A DNA stretch of 64,000 nucleotides, taken from positions 35,992 to 99,991 of the forward strand of contig NZ_AMZN01000046.1 of NCBI RefSeq assembly GCF_000331535.1, in the 5' to 3' direction. The stretch comes from Fulvivirga imtechensis AK7 (lineage in GTDB: Bacteria; Bacteroidota; Bacteroidia; Cytophagales; Cyclobacteriaceae). The stretch's first letter is position 1; the number at the start of each line of letters is the position of its first letter. Below, piece after piece: positions 36,035-44,809 of this stretch. The translations under genes and the position numbers were made by a program. The notes below the pieces were generated by a model that worked only from the letters and a program-made list of their open reading frames with translations, searched no databases and had not been told where the DNA came from.

Positions 36035-36934
36035 ATGATCGAAGTCCAATCACTTACCAAAACCTATGGCCGCTCCATAGTAGTTGACAACGTCACTTTT
36101 TCGGTGGGAAGAGGAGAGGTACTGGTACTGCTTGGCACGAGTGGTTCAGGAAAAACGACCACACTCAAAATGATCAATGGCCTGGTGCCAAAAACAACAG
36201 GCACTGTGGTGATCGAAGGTACCAATACAGATCAGCTAAAGCCGGTAGATTTGAGAAGAAGGATTGGGTATGTTATCCAAAATGTCGGCTTATTCCCGCA
36301 CTACACAATAGCCCAGAATATTGGTGTTGTTCCCGAGCTATTGGGCTGGGCTAAATCCAGGATCGAATTGCGGGTTGAAGAGCTCATGGAAATGATGGGA
36401 CTTTCCGGCGAGCTGATGAACAGAAAACCTGCTGAGCTCAGCGGTGGGCAGCAACAGCGGGTGGGTATCGCCAGAGCATTGGCAGCCGACCCGGATCTGA
36501 TCCTGCTTGACGAGCCCTTCGGAGCGCTGGACCCGATTACACGCCACGAGTTGCAAATGGAGTTCAAACGTCTTGAAGGCGCCTTGAACAAAGCGATGGT
36601 ATTAGTAACCCACGATGTAACGGAAGCCGTTATTCTCGGAGATATCATTTGCATTATGGATGAAGGAAAGGTGCAGCAACTGGGACCCCCCGCGGAGATT
36701 ATTTTTCATCCTAAAACTGAATTTGTGCGAAAATTCATTGGCCGGCAAAAACTTCAGTTGGAGCTAAGCTTGATCACCCTGTCTGATCTGCAAAGAGCTG
36801 CCGGGGCTGGTGAGGCTGAAGTTGAAAAGGACATAACCCTGGCTGAATACATGCAAACTCATGAAGATCATGAATTGCTACAGATGTACTTTAACTATCG
36901 TAAAAAGATCCGAAGCACCCATGGAGCAGGTTGA
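36035..36934 (+). CDS. ABC transporter ATP-binding subunit, betaine/choline (OpuCA-like) type
   Basis: The 299-aa ATPase has Walker A GTSGSGKTT, Q-loop, signature LSGGQQQRVGIARAL, Walker B LILLDEPFGAL and switch His VTHD. The region after ~240 is too short for the CBS pair of OpuCA-type subunits, and none was recognised. Context assigns it to quaternary-amine uptake: it overlaps by 14 bp a gene encoding a permease fused to an OpuC-type binding domain. Starts upstream at GTG 35996 were rejected; MIEVQSLTKTYG is the normal N-terminus. Confidence 0.9.
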   Translation: MIEVQSLTKTYGRSIVVDNVTFSVGRGEVLVLLGTSGSGKTTTLKMINGLVPKTTGTVVIEGTNTDQLKPVDLRRRIGYVIQNVGLFPHYTIAQNIGVVPELLGWAKSRIELRVEELMEMMGLSGELMNRKPAELSGGQQQRVGIARALAADPDLILLDEPFGALDPITRHELQMEFKRLEGALNKAMVLVTHDVTEAVILGDIICIMDEGKVQQLGPPAEIIFHPKTEFVRKFIGRQKLQLELSLITLSDLQRAAGAGEAEVEKDITLAEYMQTHEDHELLQMYFNYRKKIRSTHGAG

Positions 36935-38483
36935 AAACTTCTTATCGTTTGTCTCTACGCACAAGGCAGAGCTGTGGGATCAGACTGTTGAGCATTTATG
37001 GCTAACGGTAACGTCTCTTATATTGGCTACCACCGTTGGCCTGTCCATTGGTATCGTCATCAGCAAGAAAAAGGCGCTCTCTTCCTCTGTTATCGGCTTT
37101 GTAAATGCTGTGCAAACCATCCCCAGCATTGCTTTATTGGGCTTTCTGTTGCCATTCCTGGGCATTGGAGTATTTCCGGCAATAGTCGCACTCTTTCTTT
37201 ATGCACTGTTGCCCATCGTTAGAAATACTTATGCAGGTATCACTGAGGTCGATCCTGTGGTAAAAGAAGCGGCCATTGGTATGGGTATGTCTCCAAGGCA
37301 GGTATTATTCAAGGTAGAGCTTCCTCTGGCTATGCCGGTACTTTTTGCCGGTATTCGTACAGCCTTTGTTATCAATGTAGGTATAGCCACACTCTGTGCC
37401 CTTATTGCTGCCGGAGGATTGGGTGAATTTATTTTTCGGGGCCTCAGTACCAACAATCCGTACATGATCCTGGCGGGAGCCATCCCTGCAGCGCTCATGG
37501 CGCTCACTTTTGATATTTTGATGGGCTATATTCAAAAGCATGTGTATATGCTCATCAAGCCGATCAGCATCACCTTTGCCATGCTTATAGCTGTCGTAAT
37601 CTTTTCCAGGATCATTTCCAACTCATCTCCGTCAAAAATAGTTGCCGGTTTCCCATCCGAGTTTATAGAACGGGGAGATGGCTATATGGGATTAAAAAAT
37701 GTATATGATCTCCATCTGGATGTTAAAGAAATGGAGATAGGCCTCATGTATCAGGCCGTTAAAAATAAAGAGGTCGATGTTATCAGCGGCTTTTCAACTG
37801 ATGGTCGCATTGAAGCATTTGATCTGGTGAAGCTCAACGATGATAAGCAATATTTTCCACCCTATCATGCTGCGCCTATTGTAAGAGAACAAATGCTGCA
37901 GAAGTATCCTGAAATCCGGTATGCACTCATGCTTTTGGCCGGTCTCATTACGGACGAAGAGATGGCCGAGATGAACTACCGCATAGATGAAAGGCGGGAG
38001 GAGATACGTGCAGTTGCTGCAGATTTTCTGAAAAATGAAGGGTTAAAAACAGGGCTAACAAGATCCGGCCCCGGGGATATTATCATCGGGTCTAAAAATT
38101 TTACTGAAAGTTTTCTGCTGGCGGAGATGTTCAAAATAGTGATTGAAAACTATACCGGCCTCACCACGGAGCTAAAATTAGGATTTGGAGGCACCAAATT
38201 GCTTTTTGATGCCTTAAACACAGGAGAGGTAGATATTTATCCCGAATATACCGGCACAGGCCTATTGGTAATATTGCGATCTGTACACGTTGAAAACCTT
38301 CCCTACCACAAGGATACCGTCTATAATTATGTAAAAAAGGAGTTTGATAGCCGTTACCGGATTGCCTGGCTTCCTCCTCTTGGCTTCAACAATACCTTTG
38401 CCCTTATGATGAGAAAGGAGCATGCTGAACAATTGAAATTAAAATCCATCAGCGACCTGGCAAAACATACGCAAAATGAATAG
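36921..38483 (+). CDS. Fused ABC permease and (apparently permuted) glycine betaine/choline-type binding protein
   Basis: The 520-aa protein has an N-terminal permease domain (~1-235; EAA-like VKEAAIGMGMSPRQVLFKVELPLAMP) and a C-terminal OpuCC/OsmF-type binding domain. The two binding lobes appear in swapped order. Residues ~239-375 (GFPSEFIERGDGYMGL, DVISGFSTDGRIEAFDL, FPPYHAAPIVR) resemble the second half of normal family members. Residues ~385-520 (DIIIGSKNFTESFLLAEM, DIYPEYTGTGLLVIL, LPPLGFNNTFAL) resemble the first half. The protein ends right after the ISDLA segment that usually leads into the second half. It forms a complete importer with the preceding ATPase. Confidence 0.88.
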   Translation: MEQVENFLSFVSTHKAELWDQTVEHLWLTVTSLILATTVGLSIGIVISKKKALSSSVIGFVNAVQTIPSIALLGFLLPFLGIGVFPAIVALFLYALLPIVRNTYAGITEVDPVVKEAAIGMGMSPRQVLFKVELPLAMPVLFAGIRTAFVINVGIATLCALIAAGGLGEFIFRGLSTNNPYMILAGAIPAALMALTFDILMGYIQKHVYMLIKPISITFAMLIAVVIFSRIISNSSPSKIVAGFPSEFIERGDGYMGLKNVYDLHLDVKEMEIGLMYQAVKNKEVDVISGFSTDGRIEAFDLVKLNDDKQYFPPYHAAPIVREQMLQKYPEIRYALMLLAGLITDEEMAEMNYRIDERREEIRAVAADFLKNEGLKTGLTRSGPGDIIIGSKNFTESFLLAEMFKIVIENYTGLTTELKLGFGGTKLLFDALNTGEVDIYPEYTGTGLLVILRSVHVENLPYHKDTVYNYVKKEFDSRYRIAWLPPLGFNNTFALMMRKEHAEQLKLKSISDLAKHTQNE

Positions 38484-38525
38484 GCTCAGCCCATTGCCTA
38501 TTGCTTCTGCCAACTGCCAACTTGA

Positions 38526-39659
38526 TCACTTACAGTGTTCCTTAATGGAGTCCTTTGCATCCTCAGAGCCTAATTCAACAGCAGTGTTCAGGTCAAGGCA
38601 CCCGTCATATTTATCCCCTTTGCTTATTTTTGCCAAGCCTCTTTGGTGAAATGTTTCAGGGTCAGTAGGAAAAAGCTCAATAGAGTAAGAATAGTCCCTT
38701 ATCGCTCCCTTATAATCCTGAATAGCCACTTTGGACAAAGCTCTGTTATCGTAGTACACGGGGTTATATGGGTCCAACTCTATGGCTTTGCTATAGTCCT
38801 CAATGGCTCCTTCATGGTTTTCCAGGTTATATTTTACCACTCCACGAAGATTATAGGTGTCGGGGTCTTCATCAAAAAGCTCAATAGACTTATCGTAATC
38901 AGCAAGCGCTCCTTCATAATCTTCCAGGGTACTTTTAGCCAGCGCCCGATTCTCATATTTGATAGGGTCAGTGGTATCCATTTCAATAGCTTTGTTATAA
39001 TCTTTCATGGCTTCTTCTACCTGATCGATGTTGAACTTGGCTACCGCCCTGTAATTATATATATCGGGATCTGAATCATCCAGAGAAAGGGCTTTATTAT
39101 AATCGTCAATGGCGCTGATGTATTCTTCCAATTCAGCTTTGATAACACCTCTGTTGAAGTACTTATCAGCATCGTTAGGGTCCATTTCTATAGCCTTTGA
39201 AAAATCGAAATAGGCACCCTCCAGATCCTCGAGGTTGTATTTGGCAAAGGCCCTGCTCGTATATGCTTGTGCCGATTTGGGCTCGTATTTTATAGCCTTG
39301 TCATAATCTTCAAGCGCTCCGTAATCATCGCCCAGGTTAAACTTAGCCTCCCCTCGGTTCAGCAGCGCATCAGCATAAGTCGAGTCTATCTCAAGAGCTA
39401 TGTTATAATCACCAATAGCTCCATAAAAGTTGCCCAACTGATTTCTGGCAAATCCTCGTTTGTTGTATACTTCTTTATCCTTCGGCTTAGACTCTACAAC
39501 TTTGTTCAAAAGTTCTATTGCCTCCTTATATTGATCGTTTTCGATACTTTTTAGCGCCTTTTGATATAACTCATCTGCTGACTGTGCCAGGGCAGACAAT
39601 GGCATTAACATAACTAGCAACACTATCAGCGTTCTCATAATATGCGTCTTCTTTTTCAT
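38526..39659 (-). CDS. Exported TPR-repeat protein
   Basis: The 377-aa protein has a signal peptide (ending PLSALAQ) followed by about ten tetratricopeptide repeats of the form YNRGxAKxNLxDYEGAIEDY / KAIELDPxxP, from residue ~30 to the end. The last unit ends CLDLNTAVELGSEDAKDSI. It has no catalytic domain; the role is probably as a scaffold in the periplasm. Repeats are very regular, with many Asp/Glu residues. It is convergent with the ABC importer genes. Confidence 0.85.
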   Translation of the reverse strand: MKKKTHIMRTLIVLLVMLMPLSALAQSADELYQKALKSIENDQYKEAIELLNKVVESKPKDKEVYNKRGFARNQLGNFYGAIGDYNIALEIDSTYADALLNRGEAKFNLGDDYGALEDYDKAIKYEPKSAQAYTSRAFAKYNLEDLEGAYFDFSKAIEMDPNDADKYFNRGVIKAELEEYISAIDDYNKALSLDDSDPDIYNYRAVAKFNIDQVEEAMKDYNKAIEMDTTDPIKYENRALAKSTLEDYEGALADYDKSIELFDEDPDTYNLRGVVKYNLENHEGAIEDYSKAIELDPYNPVYYDNRALSKVAIQDYKGAIRDYSYSIELFPTDPETFHQRGLAKISKGDKYDGCLDLNTAVELGSEDAKDSIKEHCK

Positions 39660-39785
39660 ATACACCAAATATAAACCATTTCAAACAATATTGATAAATC
39701 ACTGTAAAATCCGGTTCCATTGCTTCCTGGTTCATTTTTTAGTAAATTAACATTTCAACGATCGACCACCTAAAAGCCACATATC

Positions 39786-40136
39786 ATGAAAACTACCATA
39801 GGAAAATACCTATATGCCATCCCATTTTTGCTCTTTGGAGCATTTCATTTTATTAACGGGCAACAAATGGCCGGAATGGTACCATCCTGGATCCCCGGAG
39901 GCATATTCTGGATCTATCTCACAGGCGCGGGACTTATTGCCGCCAGTATCAGCATTATTATTCAAAAGAAGGCGTCACTGGCTACGTTGCTTCTGGCAGC
40001 AATGCTATTGATCTTTGTACTGACTATTCATTTGCCCGCTGCCATCGGAGGTGATCAGAATGCAATGACGAGCCTGTTAAAAGATACAGCTTTGGCCGGC
40101 GCAGCGCTATTTATGTCAGGACACTTCAAAGATTAA
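39786..40136 (+). CDS. DoxX-like small membrane protein
   Basis: The 116-aa protein has four hydrophobic helices. The N-terminus (YLYAIPFLLFGAFHFINGQQMAGMVPSWIPGG) is typical of DoxX/DoxD-like proteins of Bacteroidota. The function is unknown. It stands alone between the TPR gene and a repeat-rich gap. Confidence 0.75.
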   Translation: MKTTIGKYLYAIPFLLFGAFHFINGQQMAGMVPSWIPGGIFWIYLTGAGLIAASISIIIQKKASLATLLLAAMLLIFVLTIHLPAAIGGDQNAMTSLLKDTALAGAALFMSGHFKD

Positions 40137-40344
40137 ATTGCACGGGTGCTGTGGAGGAATGTCAAGCCTCCCGGCCCCCTCTTTCCCCTCCCAATGTTTT
40201 CTTTAGTTAGTGGCTTTAAGAAAAGCTCTTTTAAGAAGCTCAGTCATCTCGAAGCATCCAATAACTTCAGTTGATTTTGTGAATAATGATACATCATTAA
40301 CCATAGAAGAAACTGAGGAAACAGCGATCGCAAACCACCACGTC

Positions 40345-40386
40345 ATCCTGAAATTTTCGTAGAGCAACGGAGAAAATATTCAGGAT
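40345..40386. repeat. Short inverted repeat (ATCCTGAA type)
   Basis: The arms ATCCTGAAATTTTC and GAAAATATTCAGGAT flank a ~13-bp loop. It looks like one of the common intergenic hairpins of Bacteroidota. Confidence 0.6.
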
Positions 40387-40396
40387 CCTCAAAAAC

Positions 40397-40610
40397 AAAG
40401 TCGGCAATCGGCAGAAGCAGCAGGCAACCTAACTGCTAGTATTGAGTGAAAGACAAGTTTGCATCGAAAACACTGCACTACTCTCCTCCTGAGTGCATTT
40501 CTCCACCTCCGGCCTTTGGCCACCTCCGCCTGCGGAGGACAGTGCTAATAAAGTTCACGATAATTTGATCTAGCATTTTCCCCCTTTGACGGGAGCCTCT
40601 TCCTCTCCCA
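40397..40610. repeat. Large dispersed repeat, shortened copy (locus 3)
   Basis: It shares GTCGGCAATCGGCAGAAGCAG, CACTACTCTCCTCCTGAG, the block CCACCTCCGGCCTTTGGCC and GCGGAGGACAGTGCTAATAA with the 18 and 26 kb loci. The middle section containing GATGACGTTCGGTGC is missing. Confidence 0.8.
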
Positions 40611-40675
40611 CATGCCACATCATTTTTTTAAAACATCCGTCTCCCGGATACGTAAGTAGTGTAAACAATTTTCCT

Positions 40676-41785
40676 ATGTACAGATATCTTTTGTTCCTAT
40701 CTTTTCTATTTACCACTTCTTATGCTTCCGCACAAGGCAATGGCGATACCGGTGAGCCCCGAATGGACTGGGAAAAATACGATCCACCATCTACCCTGGT
40801 GGTACCGGAACATATCGTTACCACGGCAAAATTTCCTTTCATCGATGTACACAATCACCAGTTTAACATGCCTGACCAGGATCTTAAGCTATTGATAAAG
40901 GAGATGGACCAGCTTAATATGGCTGTGATGGTCAACCTTAGCGGACGGGGACGAGGATCGGAAAAGCACCTGAAAGGAAGTTTGGAAAATGCACAAAAAA
41001 CAGCTCCAAATCGTTTTATAGTATTCACCAACATTGACATCAGCAACATTAATGAGCGCGACTGGACTGAAAACACTGTAAAACAGATTGAAGATGATGT
41101 TAAATTGGGAGCTAACGGGCTTAAGATATATAAAAGCCAGACCATGGCAGTTATCGATGGTCAGCGTGTAGCGATCGATGACCCGCGAATGGATCCGGTA
41201 TGGGCGAAATGTGGTGAGTTAGGGGTCCCTGTGCTGATCCATGCCGCTGATCCTAGGCAATTCTGGGAGCCTCATGATGAGCAAAATGAACGCTGGCTGG
41301 AGCTCAAAGTAAGGCCAGGCAGAAAGCGTACTGACACGGACCCCGCTCCCTGGGAACAAATAATGAAGGAACAGCACCATATTTTTGAAAAGCACCCCAG
41401 CACCAAATTTATTAATGCACACCTGGGCTGGTATGGCAATGACCTGGAACAGTTGGGAAAGTTGATGGACCAATACCCGAATATGTATTCGGAAATAGGC
41501 GCTGTAATAGCCGAGCTGGGACGTCAGCCACGAGCGGCCAAGGCGTTTCTCTCGAAATACCAGGACAGGGTAATGTTTGGCAAAGACAGTTGGAATCCCG
41601 AGGAATATTACACTTATTTCCGCGTATTGGAGACTGCAGATGAATACTTTCCGTATTACAAGCGTTATCATGCCTTTTGGCGCATGTACGGCCTTGACCT
41701 TGACGATGAGGTGCTGAAAAAACTGTATTATAAAAATGCATTAAATGTAATTCCCAACATTGACCGGTCTTTGTTTCCGGAATAG
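40676..41785 (+). CDS. Exported amidohydrolase (amidohydrolase_2 type)
   Basis: The 369-aa protein has a signal peptide (MYRYLLFLSFLFTTSYASAQ) followed by a TIM-barrel amidohydrolase. Metal-site landmarks are FIDVHNHQFNM, NAHLGWYGND and MFGKDSWNP, with Asp near the C-terminal sheet. The family includes decarboxylases and lactonases; the substrate is not predictable. A long 5' extension of the frame reaches into the repeat region, so the signal-peptide ATG was chosen. Confidence 0.83.
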   Translation: MYRYLLFLSFLFTTSYASAQGNGDTGEPRMDWEKYDPPSTLVVPEHIVTTAKFPFIDVHNHQFNMPDQDLKLLIKEMDQLNMAVMVNLSGRGRGSEKHLKGSLENAQKTAPNRFIVFTNIDISNINERDWTENTVKQIEDDVKLGANGLKIYKSQTMAVIDGQRVAIDDPRMDPVWAKCGELGVPVLIHAADPRQFWEPHDEQNERWLELKVRPGRKRTDTDPAPWEQIMKEQHHIFEKHPSTKFINAHLGWYGNDLEQLGKLMDQYPNMYSEIGAVIAELGRQPRAAKAFLSKYQDRVMFGKDSWNPEEYYTYFRVLETADEYFPYYKRYHAFWRMYGLDLDDEVLKKLYYKNALNVIPNIDRSLFPE

Positions 41786-41805
41786 TTGGCAAAGCATCAT
41801 ATCGG

Positions 41806-42339
41806 ATGAAGCCTGGACTCGTACCATTCCCTGAAATAACCACACCACGCCTCTTACTCAGGAAACCAACTGAAGAAGATGGTGAGGCTGTCTTATTTCT
41901 CCGGTCTGACAAGGAGGTAAATAAGTATATCAAAAGAGCAAAGGCCGGTAGTCTCGAAGATGCCAGAGCTTTTTTGAAAAGGATCATCAGAGGGATAGAA
42001 AATGGAGAGAATTTCTATTGGGGTATCACCTTAAAAGAGACTCCTGAATTGATCGGTTCTATTTGCTTATGGAACTTCTCAGTTGACAAAAGAAAAGCGG
42101 AGATAGGATACGAACTGGATCCAAAATATCAGCATCAGGGTATAATGAAGGAAGCCTTACAGGCAGTATTGGATTTTGGATTCGGAATATTAACCCTTGT
42201 TGAAATTGAAGCATATACTCATTATAAAAACAAAGCTTCTCTTACTCTATTAGAAAAGAATGGTTTTAGCCTTATTTGTGAGAAAAAAGACCCGGATAAT
42301 GAAGATAACATGGTATTAGCCATAAGCAGGCCTATGTAA
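41806..42339 (+). CDS. GNAT-family N-acetyltransferase (RimJ-like)
   Basis: The 177-aa protein starts with the RimJ/RimL pattern ITTPRLLLRKPTEEDGEAV. Motif A of the acetyl-CoA site is KAEIGYELDPKYQHQGIMKEA, followed by the late TLLEKNGF segment. The acceptor is unknown. It lies 20 bp downstream of the amidohydrolase and 29 bp upstream of a DinB gene, so the three could share a transcript. Confidence 0.85.
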   Translation: MKPGLVPFPEITTPRLLLRKPTEEDGEAVLFLRSDKEVNKYIKRAKAGSLEDARAFLKRIIRGIENGENFYWGITLKETPELIGSICLWNFSVDKRKAEIGYELDPKYQHQGIMKEALQAVLDFGFGILTLVEIEAYTHYKNKASLTLLEKNGFSLICEKKDPDNEDNMVLAISRPM

Positions 42340-42368
42340 ACACACCTGGAAAACAAAATACAATTGAA

Positions 42369-42890
42369 ATGAAACAAGTAAAATGGTTTGATCGAAAATT
42401 TGAGTTTACCTCTGAGCAGAATATTTTGCCTTCTATAATCGCAAGACTGGAAGGCACCCCCATTCGCCTCAATCATAAAATCGGCTTAATTCCTAAGGAA
42501 CACCTGACCGTACAACACGAGGAAAAATGGTCAATTCAGGAGAATATCGGCCACCTTGTTGACCTTGAGCCACTTTGGCAAGACAGACTTGGGGATATTT
42601 TGGGTGGCGCTGAATATTTGAGAACCGCAGACCTGGAGAATAAGAAAACCGATGCTGCCGGGCATAACGAAAAGGATGTGAATCAACTGTTGTTTGACTT
42701 TCAGAATCTTCGGAAAACAACGGTAGCACAGCTAACTCAGCTAAACGAAGAAGACGCTTTTAAGTATGCCCTGCACCCCAGGCTACATCAGCCCATGCGT
42801 GTGGTGGATCTTTTCCTTTTTGTAGCAGAGCACGATGACCATCACCTGGCGAGGATCAGTGAGTTAAACAAACTCTTACAAGATAAATAA
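42369..42890 (+). CDS. DinB-family protein
   Basis: The 173-aa protein has the DinB pattern: KWSIQENIGHLVDLEPLW in the first third and FLFVAEHDDHHLARI near the end, with conserved His. A metal-dependent transferase or similar enzyme is likely; the substrate is unknown. It is the last gene of the amidohydrolase-GNAT cluster. Confidence 0.8.
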   Translation: MKQVKWFDRKFEFTSEQNILPSIIARLEGTPIRLNHKIGLIPKEHLTVQHEEKWSIQENIGHLVDLEPLWQDRLGDILGGAEYLRTADLENKKTDAAGHNEKDVNQLLFDFQNLRKTTVAQLTQLNEEDAFKYALHPRLHQPMRVVDLFLFVAEHDDHHLARISELNKLLQDK

Positions 42891-42977
42891 AGCGGGTCGC
42901 TTACCTCCAATCAGTTTTTATGTGAGCCGGTAACGGAAAATTTAGTACATTCAAATTTATTTTAATGTATGTCATCT

Positions 42978-43391
42978 ATGAAAAGAATTTTATTGGCTGT
43001 TGTATTCTCATCATTTACCTCAGTAATATTTGCGCAGATCAAACATCCTATAGATAAGGAACTAGATCTATGCCTGGAAGAAGCTACGCCAACTGCGGCA
43101 GCAATAGAATGCATGACAAAGGCTAGCGAAGCATGGGATAAAGAATTGAACAAATACTATCAGCTATATCTGGCTGCGTTAAACGAAGAAAATAAAGAAA
43201 CACTAAAAGAGGCTCAAAGACAGTGGATCGTGTACAGGGATAAGGAGTTCAGTCTCATTGATGCCCATTATTATAACCAATTGGAGGGGACCATGTGGCG
43301 ACCGATTGCGGCTGGCACTAGGATGCGGATTGTTAAAAGCAGGGCTTTGGAGCTTCAAAACTATTATGAAGAACTGGAAATAGAAGAGTGA
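42978..43391 (+). CDS. Secreted LprI-like (DUF1311) protein
   Basis: The 137-aa protein has a signal peptide (MKRILLAVVFSSFTSVIFAQ) and the LprI/DUF1311 pattern: Cys at LDLCLEEATP and ECMTKASEAWDKELNKYY, and EAQRQWIVYRDKEFSL with a final GT segment. The family includes a lysozyme inhibitor; a role in tolerating cell-wall hydrolases is an inference. An ATG three codons earlier (42969) is also possible. It is alone, convergent with the oxygenase gene. Confidence 0.78.
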   Translation: MKRILLAVVFSSFTSVIFAQIKHPIDKELDLCLEEATPTAAAIECMTKASEAWDKELNKYYQLYLAALNEENKETLKEAQRQWIVYRDKEFSLIDAHYYNQLEGTMWRPIAAGTRMRIVKSRALELQNYYEELEIEE

Positions 43392-43446
43392 TAAATAATG
43401 GTGAATGAAAAACCTGCCACTTTCTGCAAGAATAACTTAAGCACAC

Positions 43447-44073
43447 CTACACCACAAAGCCCAGCCCTACCGGATGATTCAGCATCCAGCCGGTAAGACT
43501 GAACCTGTCTTTTTTCGATAGCAACACTTCATGCTCAATGATCTCACTTCTAAAGCATGCCAGTTTTCCGGCTGTGGGGGCCACATCTTTTACCTCATCA
43601 CCGAGATAAAGCCTTAACTCACCACCGTCACCGGACTGCCAGTTTTTATTGAGATAGCATATGAAGGAGATCTTCCGGGCGCCATCGTTCTGAAACTGGT
43701 CCAGGTGGCGCTTGTAAAATGACCCTGGAGGGTAGATCGTGAAGTGTGTTTCATAATCTTTTATGCCGAGGAAGCAGGTACGGTTGAGATAATCCTTCAG
43801 TTCATCTATTTTACTTAAAAAAAGCTTTACTGGTGGCATAGCATTTTGCGGATCAATCCATTTGATGTAATCGCCACGGATGCTCCTGTCGTACTGCAGG
43901 TTTTCATCCTTTCCAATGCCGGCTCTTTTAAACTTGTCATTGTCCTGATGAAGGGCGAAAACTTCCAGAATGGCATTTACTTCTTCCAAAGAAAGGAAAT
44001 GGTCCACGATAGCATAATCCTGATTGGCCAGGTTATCAGCTATGAACTCCAGTGAGTCGGTAGTAATATTCAT
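43447..44073 (-). CDS. 2-oxoglutarate/Fe(II)-dependent oxygenase
   Basis: The 208-aa protein has the iron-binding HxD...H triad: YKRHLDQFQ and EIIEHEVL. It also has the double-stranded beta-helix strings KISFICYLNKNW, GELRLYLGD and FSLTGWM with the Arg that binds 2-oxoglutarate. The fold resembles prolyl 4-hydroxylase-type enzymes. The substrate may be a protein or a small molecule. Confidence 0.85.
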   Translation of the reverse strand: MNITTDSLEFIADNLANQDYAIVDHFLSLEEVNAILEVFALHQDNDKFKRAGIGKDENLQYDRSIRGDYIKWIDPQNAMPPVKLFLSKIDELKDYLNRTCFLGIKDYETHFTIYPPGSFYKRHLDQFQNDGARKISFICYLNKNWQSGDGGELRLYLGDEVKDVAPTAGKLACFRSEIIEHEVLLSKKDRFSLTGWMLNHPVGLGFVV

Positions 44074-44165
44074 TGTAGTATATACACAGCAAATGTACGA
44101 TCGTTGTGTCTGATTAAAAATAATTTGGTATGATTATAGTTAAGTAAGTAACAAACTGAATCAAC

Positions 44166-44633
44166 ATGCGTCTTGGACCTATGAGGAGTAAATGCTTAAT
44201 ATCAATAATAGCTATTGTAATCGTTTTAACCGGCTGCACCAGACCTGAGGAAGCTCCGGTACTAAAAAGAGTAACCAATGTAGAGGTGACCAAAGTAACA
44301 GGGAAGGAGGCATTGCTTAATGCTGACGCTATCTTTTTTAATCCGAACCGTGTCAGCATGAAGCTTCGAAAGGTAGAAGTGGATGTGGAGCTGGAAGGCA
44401 AGAAGATCGGCCAGATCGAGCATTCGATGAAAACGAAAATACCCGCAAATGCAGAGTTTACTGTGCCTTTGGATGCTACTTTTAATATGAAAGAGGTAGG
44501 CCTTCTAAAAAGCGTATTGAGTATGCTGGGAGGCAAGAAAATGAAGGTACACTACCGTGGTTTTATAAAAGTGACAGTGCATGGCTTACCCATCAAAGTG
44601 CCTGTGGACTACGAAGACGAGGTGAGGCTTTAA
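44166..44633 (+). CDS. LEA14-like lipoprotein
   Basis: The 155-aa protein has a lipoprotein signal (IIAIVIVLTGC, lipobox LTGC) and a single LEA type 2 domain: ALLNADAIFFNPNRVSMKLRKVEVDV and a late TVHGLPIKVPVDYE. LEA14-like domains are common in bacterial envelope proteins and of unknown role. An in-frame ATG five codons downstream is possible. It is followed by 7-bp tandem repeats. Confidence 0.8.
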   Translation: MRLGPMRSKCLISIIAIVIVLTGCTRPEEAPVLKRVTNVEVTKVTGKEALLNADAIFFNPNRVSMKLRKVEVDVELEGKKIGQIEHSMKTKIPANAEFTVPLDATFNMKEVGLLKSVLSMLGGKKMKVHYRGFIKVTVHGLPIKVPVDYEDEVRL

Positions 44634-44636
44634 CTG

Positions 44637-44713
44637 TTCTCAGTTCTCAGTTCTCAGTTCTCAGTTCACAGTTCTCAGTTCACAGTTCTCAGTTCACAGT
44701 TTCCAGTTTCTAG
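44637..44713. repeat. 7-bp tandem repeat, about 11 units
   Basis: Units of TTCTCAG alternate with TTCACAG, for about 11 copies, ending in TTTCCAG and TTTCTAG. It lies just after the LEA14-like gene. Confidence 0.9.
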
Positions 44714-44753
44714 TGTGACTAGTTTCTAGAAATACCTGTTAACCTCACTTGTC

Positions 44754-44809
44754 AACTAGTAACCAGTAACCAGCGACCAGCGGCTAGTGACCAGACACCA
44801 GCAACTAGT
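44754..44809. repeat. Second 7-bp tandem repeat, about 8 units
   Basis: Units follow the pattern AACCAGT/GACCAGC/AACTAGT. The last unit runs into the stop codon of the OmpA-family gene (44805-44807). Both tracts have the same 7-bp period although the unit sequence differs. Confidence 0.85.

Larger units (their letters stand above)
40137..40675. other. Gene-free region with repeat fragments
   Basis: About 540 bp without a gene. It contains a fragment like the left half of family-1 MITEs (GTGGCTTTAAGAAAA at about 40211), a block related to the 35.9/63.9 kb repeat (40244-40290), an inverted repeat ATCCTGAAATTTTC / GAAAATATTCAGGAT (40345-40386), and a shortened copy of the large dispersed repeat (40397-40610). 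Confidence 0.6.

Noticed and set aside
40586..40675. N-terminal extension of the amidohydrolase into the repeat region
   Set aside because: It would add residues before a clear signal peptide and overlap a shortened repeat copy.
44637..44809. Possible CRISPR array
   Set aside because: The units are 7 bp and contiguous, with no spacers; no cas genes are nearby.
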